The position numbers and the translations under genes were made by a program. A stretch of 64,000 bases of DNA from Schistocerca nitens (Eukaryota > Arthropoda > Insecta > Orthoptera > Acrididae). How positions within the stretch are numbered: position 1 is the stretch's first letter; each line of letters starts with the position of its first letter. Positions 55,866 through 64,000 of this stretch are shown here, piece by piece. Below the pieces are notes generated by a model. That model ran no database searches and was not told the DNA's origin. It was given only the letters and a program-made list of their open reading frames with translations. Where the stretch lies: NCBI RefSeq assembly GCF_023898315.1, contig NC_064622.1, positions 77,820,387 to 77,884,386 of the forward strand, given 5' to 3'.

Positions 55866-56489
55866 AACCTCCGATCGGTCGCGAAATGGAGACTACAGTT
55901 TAAAATCGAAACTGCTTTATTTGTGACTTTTAGCTACACCTTCCAGCGCTACTTCTCTACATATTCGCCGCTCCGACTTAGACATTTATCGTAGTGTGGT
56001 ACCAACTTTCTAATAACCTCATCATAGAAGACAAGCGCCAGTAACTTCTAATAGTTCCCTACTGTGGCCTGCAGCTCATTGACTGTGTCAAAATGCTGTC
56101 TGTATAGCCAGCGGTTCGTGTGAGCGAAGGGTGAAAACGAGAGGGAGCCAATTCCGGGCTGTATGGTGGATGATCAAACCACTTCACATCGAAAACGCTG
56201 CAGGAGAGGAGATTTTCGTTACCCCTGCAATGTGCGACCGAAAACTGTCGTGAAGAAGGAAACGCATGGCAGCTACATTATGTGGGATGCATGAAATCAG
56301 TCGAAACCCCGCAGCAGGCACTTCGCACTTGACGGGAAACACTATTGTTCTAGGCTCACTATATTCTCGGAACTGAAAAGTGTAACTTGGCGCGATAGAT
56401 GGGAATAATAGAGACAGTGCGCATCAGAACTGCGCAGAGCTTCACCGGATTTTCACTGTTGTTTTAATTTCGCCACCGATCGGAGGAGG
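55866..56489 (-). mobile_element. Mariner-like relic, 3' part of transposase
   Basis: Inverted termini CCTCCGATCGGTCGCGAAA (left) and the complement of CCTCCGATCGGTGGCGAAA (right) bound about 620 bp. The minus strand near 55960-56040 reads VPHYDKCLSRSGEYVEK then a stop, the characteristic C-terminus of mariner transposases. Upstream frames are shifted and the catalytic motifs are not intact, so it is an internally deleted copy. Confidence 0.7.
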
Positions 56490-57285
56490 ACAGAAAATAG
56501 CCCTCGCACATTCCTAGTGAATTACACATGTTTTGTCTGTGCGAAAGACATTTACAATGAGTTTCCTAAGTAGACAGAACTCTGTTAAATTTTTTCTTTA
56601 GCAGTGCCGACGTAAAGCATTATGTTCATTACCGTACCAAGTTTCTAATCGCCCACACTTCTTCTGTGTGTTGGGCTCCTTCTACGGGTCTCCAGAATTC
56701 TGTAGTTGCTGCGCATGCAACAACTGGGTACTCCAGGGTCGTCATTCTTTCGTCGTCCTTCCAAGGCACTGAAGGCAGACGGGGTTCGTCCTTTCTGTAA
56801 AATAATTTGAATTAGTGATGCCAAGAGATTTTCTTCAAACGTGTTTGTGATTTTCTTAAAAGTAACTGTCCTGTACTGCATTTCGCGTGGAGAGCAGTTG
56901 GCGCAACTAATCTTCAATATGATGTTGTTTGCACATGGTACAGTCATCTTCAGAATTTTCTTAATTAATTAGTGGGGTTAAATCAGCTTCACGGTGTGGT
57001 GCTGTGTAAATACTCAGCGCATAAAATAGTAGAGCTTAACGGCGATAAAAGCCATCACTAGATGACTAAATGGCAAGTGATAATTGTGTCAGTGGAGAAC
57101 GTGCTAAATAGAAGGCGTCCTTTGACATCAGGCCGTAGAGTCTTATTACTGTCATTACCCGTAGAGGCGGCTGTAGTAGGAACTAACGTCATCAGTAGTT
57201 ACAGCCACGTCCCTCTTCAAAGCAGTGTACGTCGTTACGAGTCACACTCACGGGGTTTTCACTGCCATTCCAAAAAATTAACGTG
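56490..57285. other. No gene recognised
   Basis: Short frames only. Confidence 0.35.
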
Positions 57286-57289
57286 AGTG

Positions 57290-57510
57290 TGACACTTGGT
57301 CTCCATTTCTCTCCATGTTCATCCTTGAATGCGACACATATTTCCCAACGCTGGAATCACAATGATCTTATTTTGGAAATGGTGTCACGCTATGGTTTCA
57401 TCATCCGGGGAAATATAAAGAAGTCACTAGGTGGCATGTCAGCGGAATACAGGGAACTTGGTTTGAGGCAAAATTTGAGAGCCCACGGAAGCAGCCTCTG
57501 TAACTGAGTT
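57290..57510 (-). pseudogene. Mariner transposase, C-terminal half of a split copy
   Basis: The minus strand reads LYSADMPPSDFFIFPRMMKP, equivalent to YSPDLAPSDFFLFP, the block with the third catalytic aspartate, then RWEICVAFKDEHGEKW. It is separated from the block with the second aspartate (59250-59500) by a LINE insertion. Stops are present. Confidence 0.68.
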
Positions 57511-59245
57511 CCTCTGTATCTACAACAGTACTCCGCTCGTCGCTTCACTGTGTGTGGTGGAGGGTGCTTCTGGTACCCCTAACAGAGCCCCTTTCCCCTG
57601 TTACACACGCGAATAGCGCGCGGGAAGAATGATTGTCGGCAAGCCTGTGTTTTAGCTTAATTTTTCGAATTTTTTGACGGCGGTCATTTTGCGAGATGTA
57701 TGTGGGATGAAGTAATATGTTGTCCGACTCTTCCCGGAAAGTTGTCTCTCGAAATGTCAATAGTAAACTTCTCCGTGATGCACAGTGCCTTTTTCGTAGC
57801 TTTTGCCACTGGAGTCTGTAGATCATCTCTGTAACGCTCTCGTGCCGGATTAAACGAGCCTTTGACGAATGGCGCGTCTCTTCGTTGGATCTTTTCTCTT
57901 TCTCACTCTCTGTCTCTCTCTTATCAGTCCTAACGGGTAAGGGTGCAAAATTGATGAACAATAGTCAAGCATCTGTAGTTTCCAGCAGTTTCTCATTAAT
58001 AGTCTACTTGTGGAGTACTGGCTTTATTTTCCCGTGTACTCGCAATACGTTACATTTATTTACGTTCAGGATCAGCTGCCAGACCTGCATCATTCAAATC
58101 CTCTGCAGGTCATTCCGCAAATCTAGTCTGTCTTCTGGCGATACTACTTTGTTACAGACAATCGCATCATCTGCAAACTGTCTTAAAGAGATGAATGAGT
58201 TTGATGTGTTACATAGGAAGAGAGCACCTGCTTTGGCAAATGTATGGCCGCTGGTTGGGGTAAAAACAGTGTCCCCCTTTACGGAAATACGGTAACTTAT
58301 TTATATTCACTGTAAACCGTAAAGGTTGTAAGTAGCCTGTTTAGGTTTTTATACTGGTAACGCCACGTAGCGCTCTGTATGAAAATCACTGGCTGTGCTG
58401 TGTGCAGTCTGTGGCTGGTTAGCATTGTTGTAATATTCGCTATTGTAGTGTTGGGCAGTTGGATGTGAACAGCGCGTAGCGTTGCGCAGTTGGAGGTAAG
58501 CCGCCAGCACTGGTGGATGTGGGGAGAGAGATGGCGGAGTTTTGAGAGCGGATGATCTGGACGTGTGTCCATCAGAAACAGTACATGTGTAAGACTGGAT
58601 GTCATGAACTGCTATATATATTAGGACTTTTGAACACTATTAAGGTAAATACATTGTTTGTTCTCCATCAAGATCTTTCATTTGCTAACTATGCCTATCA
58701 GTAGTTAGTGCCTTCAGTAGTTTGAATCTTTTATTTAGCTGGCAGTATTGGCGCTCGCTGTATTGCAGAAGTTTGAGTAACGAAGATTTTTGTGAGGTAA
58801 GTGATTCATGAAAGGTATAGGTTATTGTTAGTCAGGGCTTATTAAAAGTCAGATTGCGTTGCGCTAAAAATATTGGCTGTCAGTTTAGTGTTGATCAGAA
58901 TAGGTAAAGAGCGAAATGTCTGAGTACATTCAGTTCTGCTCAGCTGTATGTAAAACAAATAATGTAAGAGGTTTATCAGCACAGTAATTCATTAATTTTT
59001 CTAAGGGGACGTTTCAAGGTCTTATCACACTTCCTTGCGGTACTTTAGAAACTACCTTTACATCTGTCGATTTCGTTCCGTTAAGAGCAACGTGTAGAGT
59101 TCTACGTGCAAGAAAGTCCTGAATCCAGTCGCAAATCTGGTCCAATACTCGGTAAGGTGGTATTTTTTCACTAGACGGCGGTGCGAGAATGTGTCAAATG
59201 CGTTGCAGAAGTCAGGGAACACGGCACCAACCCGAGCGCCGTTGT
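57511..59245 (-). pseudogene. Jockey/CR1-type LINE, 5'-truncated, split by an LTR
   Basis: From high to low coordinates the minus strand reads AVFPDFCNAFDTFSHRRLVK (RT motif with first Asp), VVSKVPQGSVIRP (59030-59000), and after a solo LTR LRFTVNINKLP. Then come a shifted FADDAIVCNKVVSPEDRLDL-like segment (58140-58190), LILNVNKCNVLRV, and the family 3' end TTACTATTGACATTTCGAGA region to 57511. It is inserted in a mariner transposase gene. Confidence 0.77.
58327..59016. mobile_element. Solo LTR (TGTAA...CGTTTCA) inside a LINE
   Basis: The 690 bp segment starts TGTAAGTAGCC and ends GGGGACGTTTCA, with a 4 bp duplication AGGT (58323-58326 and 59017-59020). It interrupts the LINE exactly between the RT motif PQGSVIRP and LRFTVNINKLP, and the reading frame resumes across it if one AGGT is removed. 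Features such as GGTAACGCCACGTAGCGCTC match a repeat I recall as abundant in Schistocerca. No tRNA or coding sequence. Confidence 0.82.
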
Positions 59246-59249
59246 TCCC

Positions 59250-59500
59250 AGCGCTATGGATCTCATGGAGAAACAGAGCGAGCTGAGTTTCGCAAGAGTT
59301 CTCTGCCAAGTGAGCGGGGGCGTTGTCGTGGAACAAAACGATCGCCTTTCACAGCTTCCCGCGGCTCTTCGTCAAAAGAATTCGATAGTGCGCTCATGTC
59401 AGAAATTGTCCTCTACGAGCATAATCTGTTAAATCACCTGAACATTCCTGACACTGTTGTAACATTTTCGCCGCTGCTTCGGTTCGGCGGCCTGTTTGAA
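59250..59500 (-). pseudogene. Mariner transposase, central block of a split copy
   Basis: The minus strand reads IVLFHDNAPAHLAENSCETQ, the second catalytic aspartate block of mariner transposases. At about 59250 the frame passes directly into LINE RT sequence, making the chimeric frame 59058-59336. The third catalytic block lies beyond the LINE at 57290-57510. Confidence 0.8.
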
Positions 59501-59685
59501 TGCCTGTGATCAGTCGCAGCTATCAGCGGGCAGCGACCTTGGTCGTGTTCAGAATATAGCGCAAGACGTCGGGAACGGAGTCATGACTGATTTTAACTTG
59601 CTTGACTTTCACCACCACTGTGACAAGCCAGGATTCGAACTCTGGGGCCTTCACATCAGCTGCTGTTCCAGATTCCTTATACACT

Positions 59686-59905
59686 GGGTGACTCAGCTGC
59701 CCCCCACCTATGGGTATTATGCAACCCACAACGCCTTCAAAGATAACGCCCAAGATTTTCTGATTCTCATGTTCGCTACCTGCAAACTATTTGTACTACA
59801 GAAAAAATAAACAGGATCTTTGTGTAGGAAATTTAATGTAGTCAAATTTTGTACTGGGGCACTTTTTCGGTAGAGGCCACAGTTTTCGAATTATTCAAGT
59901 AAAAC
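59686..59905. repeat. Truncated copy of the 34694 dispersed repeat
   Basis: It shares GGGTGA-TCAGCTG, GGGT-TATGCAA, GTAGGAAATTTA-TGTAGT and TCGAATTATTCAAG with 34694-35130. It ends abruptly at about 59905. Confidence 0.72.
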
Positions 59906-60680
59906 CAGGATTTCCACTAGTTCTGGAAATCAGGAAATATCAGGGAATTTCAAACACGTCAGGGATATCAGGGAAATATGAGGGAAATTTGAAAAAAAAA
60001 CACTGGAAAAATCTCACCTTTGGCTCAGTAGATGAAATGGTTTCTATACTGAGGTGCCATGCATCGTAGATGGCTGGGTGCAGCTGAGTACGTGCGCCAC
60101 TTCCCCATTCCCTCATTCCTACTGCTTCGCCTCCTTTCTACCACTGCATGGGGGCTTAATTATATGGAATGCAAATAATTTTAATTCTTCGTTTTAGTAG
60201 CTGTCTGTCCGATTACGAAGTCTCGTAAACGGTTGGCCCTGACTCGTATTATTACGCTATCTGACTGCTTAGAACAACAACAAAGAATGAAATGGAAATT
60301 TTCATTAACACAATTAATTAATTAAGTCCCCAGCAACTATAAAACCTACGAAACCAAAGCACAAGTGTAACTGTTCTGCGTGTGGAAGTATGACTCAACG
60401 TACGCATCTGGCACGGTTCTTCTTCAATAACACAAGAAATTTTAAATATCATTTATAGTGAATTAATTAAAGAAAAATAAAAATACCATAATTACTCAAG
60501 AAAACCAGAATTACGCTCTAATACAAGAACACAAGCCAGATGCTTTGTTGACTGAACCTGTAATGACGCATTATTTAAAACATGGAAATAATGAAAAATA
60601 AATCAAGTTTCGTTACCTCCATATATTGACCAAAATCACTCTAATCATTACAATATATCTCCACACCGACTCGCTATTAC
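59906..60680. other. AT-rich DNA, no gene recognised
   Basis: Short CAGGGAAAT-like repeats occur at 59930-59995. Otherwise only short frames. Confidence 0.35.
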
Positions 60681-60681
60681 C

Positions 60682-60800
60682 ACATCTCAACAAGAACTTT
60701 TCAGCATCACATCTCAGCAAGCACTCCCTACTAGCACATCTCAACACGAACTGACTACTACGAGTCCTCGACAAGCACTGCCTTCTAGCACATCTCAATA
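60682..60800. repeat. 27 bp minisatellite, about 4.5 units
   Basis: Units of 27 bp begin CACATCTCA (60685, 60712, 60739, a diverged GAGTCCTCG at 60766, and 60793). As 27 is a multiple of 3, a minus-strand frame (60613-60894) repeats a nine-residue unit LLRCxxxxx, but no known protein. Confidence 0.75.
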
Positions 60801-60898
60801 ATGACTGTGCCAGTGGAGGCGGCGGAACAATGCTCTCTAGCGATCTCTGGCGCTGTGGCTCAGTGTAGCCACCTTTCATATGCCCTTCCTCCACGGCT

Positions 60899-60951
60899 AG
60901 AATTTGATGGTATTTTTGCCAGCATTGGTGGTGAAAATACCACCAAATTCG
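60899..60951. repeat. Imperfect hairpin
   Basis: GAATTTGATGGTATTTTTGCC is mirrored by a complementary CACCACCAAATTCG-bearing arm, with GGTATTTT / AAAATACC at its core. Confidence 0.6.
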
Positions 60952-61263
60952 TCAAAAAAATATAGACAAAAATAAAAGATAATATTAATACGTAAATATC
61001 ATATAACTAGATAAAATTTTGGCTTTGCACTGACCTTTCAATAACCTATTATATAGAATACAGTAAGCAATACAAATTCTTTCATACATGTGACTTTACA
61101 TAACAGTTTATACAAGTATTATGTGGTTAAACAGTTCAATCAATAGCGTCAGCAATGACGAATATGTGCAGGTAAGAGTCTCATAACTTTCCACAAACAG
61201 TAATACACAATAAATCAGTTTATACAAATATTCACATAAACGCTTTCCATAGCCCAAGAATAA

Positions 61264-61775
61264 GCAGTTGACAGTTCCAGCAGTAGCACCCAGCAATGGT
61301 CAACAGGTGCAAATACCAATAAGTAACATTTTTTCAATAGAAGCAGTCCATCAGTGGCATCCGCTATGTTGAGCAGGTGCAGACACCAACAAGTAACACC
61401 ATTTCAGTAGAAGCAATCCATCAGTGGCACCAGCAATGTTGATCAGGTGCACACAGCAACAGGTGACTTCATTTCAGTAGAAGCAATCCATCAGTGGCAC
61501 CCAGCAATGTTGAGTAGGTGCAGACATCAACAGGTGACATCTTTTCAGTAGAAGCAGTCCATCAGTGGCACCCAGCAATGTTGAGCAGGTACACACAGCA
61601 ACAGGTGACATCTTTTCAGTAGAAACAGTCCATCAGTGGTACCCAGCAATGTTGAGTAGGTACACACAGCAACAGGTGACATCTTTTCAGTAGAAACAGT
61701 CCATCAGTGGTACCCAGCAATGTTGAGTAGGTACACACAGCAACAAGTCACATTTCTCAGCAGAAGCAGTTCCAT
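61264..61775. repeat. 71 bp minisatellite, about 7 units
   Basis: The unit contains TTTTCAGTAGAARCAGTCCA, TCAGTGG-ACCCAGCAATG, TTGAG-AGGT and ACAGCAACAGGTGACAT. The anchor TTTCAGTAG falls at about 61402, 61472, 61543, 61614 and 61685: one step of 70, then 71. The central units are nearly identical and the outer ones diverge, as expected of unequal exchange. Confidence 0.9.
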
Positions 61776-61787
61776 AAAATACACTGT

Positions 61788-62000
61788 CACTGATCACACT
61801 GTTCATCAGAGTTTATAAGCAGAAATTAAACATGTCCTAGTGACACCAATATTGTAGAAAAGGTACAAGTAACAGTCCATAATTTTTTTACAATCACTGA
61901 TCACACAGTTCATCAGCAGAAATTAAACATATCCTTGTAGCACCAATCATGTAGAAAAGGTGCAAGTAACAGTCCATACTATTCACCATAACTACTGAGA
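61788..62000. repeat. 107 bp tandem duplication
   Basis: CACTGATCACAC occurs at 61788 and 61895, each followed by GTTCATCAG, AGCAGAAATTAAACATRTCC, GTAGAAAAGGT-CAAGTAACA and GTCCATA. Two copies. Confidence 0.85.
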
Positions 62001-64000
62001 CAGTTCAGTCATGAACAATAGTTTGAATGCACATACAATTTCTTTAACAAAATATAATCAATGCTCTTACACTAAACATACAAATCATAATAAACACACA
62101 AATGATATCAGTTAATTGTCACATTAACTATTACAGTACATAATAACAGTTAACCTATAATATTTGTGGGTGTCAGTGCAAGCCACAACAAACAAGTGAA
62201 ATAATATTTAGGAGATAGGTTGGGATCGCTTCTCTGGGATTATAAAAGGAAAACACACAAAACACACTCACTCATCTTTCATCCAGATTAGTGCTACTGT
62301 GTAATTGAATAGTGTTAACTGTGTAAATGCAATTCTGTCAAAATTTTATGTTCATCCTGTGTATCAAGTAGTAGTGGCAGCAATGTATAACAGTCAATAA
62401 TAGTTAAGTCAACGTCATAGTCATCATGTCAAGACCAATGTTTGCCAAGCCAGATCAAAATGTACGGTTGCTGAACAACTGTCAGTGTACCAAGATATGC
62501 AAATGCTTCCTCTCTCAAAAAAAAAGTATATACTGCTTGGCGATTTGACAAAGTGTGTGTGTAGGCAATCTTCTTTCTACTTGAGTGTTCTAGTCTGCCA
62601 TCTTCATCCTCCTTGTTCCATATGGACCAACAAAAAAAAAAAAAATATGCTCCTCACTTACTTTACCTCTTATCCACCAAAACTCCAATAATCATCACTT
62701 AACTTCAATAATACCTCATTTACCTTACCTCTTGTCCACAAAACTCGAATAATCATCAACTTCACATAATCTCAATACCTCAATAATACGTCGATACATA
62801 TAAACCTCAGCACCAATATCATTTCACTTCCATAACAACTCTTTCCTCTAGTCAGTCTCCTCGAACAAGTACAGACAAAATTCTAGTGCAAACTTCAATT
62901 CATCATCTCATACAATCCGAAGACACAGGGTCCACACACAACCTCTGTGTAATCCATCTGACCCAAATTTTCTACTCATTATAAATTATAAGATACATTT
63001 TGGTTCCTTGTCCATCATTAAATAAAAGAAATGCATACATGACCTCTAACAAACTTTAGTTCGAATAACTCTCAGTAATTAAGTACGATTACGGAGTGTG
63101 AATGATCATAATATTTCACAGTGTGTACACCACTTCAAGAATCATAGCAGAAGCAAACATGTGGAGTATTTTTTGTGTCAAGTGTCACTTCCTATTTCAA
63201 TTGCTCACGAAAATGCAGTGTAATACTGTCAATGGTCTAAACCTAGTTTTGGTCTGTCATGTCGTTAGCTTCCTTCCTATTAGCATAAATTTATACAGCT
63301 TCCACAAAATCTCAGCTCATGTGACTTCTATGACTTTCTTTTACTAATGTCGTTCGTCGAATTATAGCAGTTCATTTTCTTATCTTAAAAATATAAGGCA
63401 CTGAGCGTAAGCAAAACATGCAATAGCGAGTAAATATACCAGTAGAGAACAGAATGTCAACAAGTGGATGCAGCACAATTCTTACAACGAGGCTCTGCCA
63501 AGCGAACAATCTATAATTAATACAATAGTGTGACCTAAACTCTATGTACGTACACAGTATATCAGCATTTCTATATTCTAAATTGAAGAGTAGTTATGAC
63601 AACAAAACAGAAATGTGTAAATGTGAAATCCATACGCACAGCAGCAAACATGCCTTACACAATAAACAGGTCATTAGTATCGCATCGACATAAGCAAATA
63701 AATGTTCATATGTAATCTTAATAAGTAAACATGAAGGCGCAAGCAGATAAATCACAAAGTGTAACTTACATATCTAACCACATCAGCACAATTAATCAGG
63801 TGACAATTATAATTTAAATAAATAAGCACAGCTGGCACATAATAAAAAAATATGACATCAGTGAAAAAGCATAGCAGCCAAGCGATGCATAATATACACA
63901 AGTAATAACACTGTTCATTAATCAATAATTGTCAAAATCAGCAAATGTACACAAGCACGTCGCTTCACAAGTAAATTCATAGAACATGAAATTTAGCACA
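62001..64000. other. AT-rich tail of the window, no gene recognised
   Basis: A two-copy repeat of about 62 bp lies at 62655-62790 (TTACCTCTTRTCCAC...AATAATCATCA). Frames are short. The continuous AT-rich, repeat-bearing character from 60.6 kb suggests part of a large retroelement running off the right edge, but I see no coding motif or LTR end. Confidence 0.4.

Noticed and set aside
60613..60894. A Cys/Arg-repeat protein gene on the minus strand
   Set aside because: The nine-residue repeat is a by-product of a 27 bp minisatellite; no start context or homology supports a gene.
61264..61775. A CRISPR array
   Set aside because: The 71 bp units are contiguous and diverge gradually, with no unique spacers, and the DNA is animal.

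Overview
This window looks like intergenic or intronic DNA from a very large, repeat-rich insect nuclear genome. I lean towards a grasshopper or locust (Orthoptera, Schistocerca-like), because the tRNA-headed SINEs and the TGTAA...CGTTTCA long terminal repeat (LTR) resemble repeats I associate with such genomes. That species-level assignment is recognition from memory and was not tested. I found no convincing host protein-coding gene and no functional tRNA or rRNA gene. Nearly every readable protein is a transposon protein, most of them broken.

Layout. 1-2.7 kb: weak Tc1-like remnant and a ~220 bp tandem repeat. 2.75-6.03 kb: a recent Gypsy/Ty3 LTR element on the minus strand, with 477 bp LTRs, a GAATA target site duplication (TSD) and a deletion of gag, protease and the reverse transcriptase (RT) core. 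6.6-8.9 kb: a full-length but mutated Tc1-like element next to an older Tc1 relic. 10-14 kb: a fold-back hairpin, an internally deleted Tc1-like element and a GC-rich inverted repeat. 15-25 kb: two SINEs with clear TSDs, several Tc1-like elements, a GC-rich island (23.2-24.3 kb) and a solo LTR nested in a SINE. 25-29 kb: a 5S rRNA-derived SINE, then a LINE broken by a TTAA-flanked DNA transposon and probably also by a solo LTR. 29.7-38.4 kb: SINEs, Jockey/CR1-type and RTE-like LINE fragments, a MITE-like element carrying a SINE, and a second GC-rich island (36.65-37.05 kb). 40-46.7 kb: a SINE, a Tc1/mariner deletion derivative with ~120 bp terminal inverted repeats (TIRs), a mariner relic, and a nearly complete RTE-like LINE whose endonuclease is split by a SINE. 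47.8-56.5 kb: degraded LINEs, fold-back elements, a tRNA-SINE composite and a mariner 3' relic. 57.3-59.5 kb: a three-level nest (solo LTR in LINE in mariner). 60.6-64 kb: AT-rich DNA with several minisatellites.

How the pieces relate. The window is a stratigraphy of insertions. TSDs and interrupted reading frames give a relative order in many places: the Gypsy element, the SINEs and the solo LTRs are young, while the Tc1/mariner and LINE fragments are mostly older hosts. The non-autonomous elements would depend on proteins encoded elsewhere: LINE RT for the SINEs, intact transposases for the deletion derivatives. The only candidate host regulatory DNA is in the two GC-rich islands.
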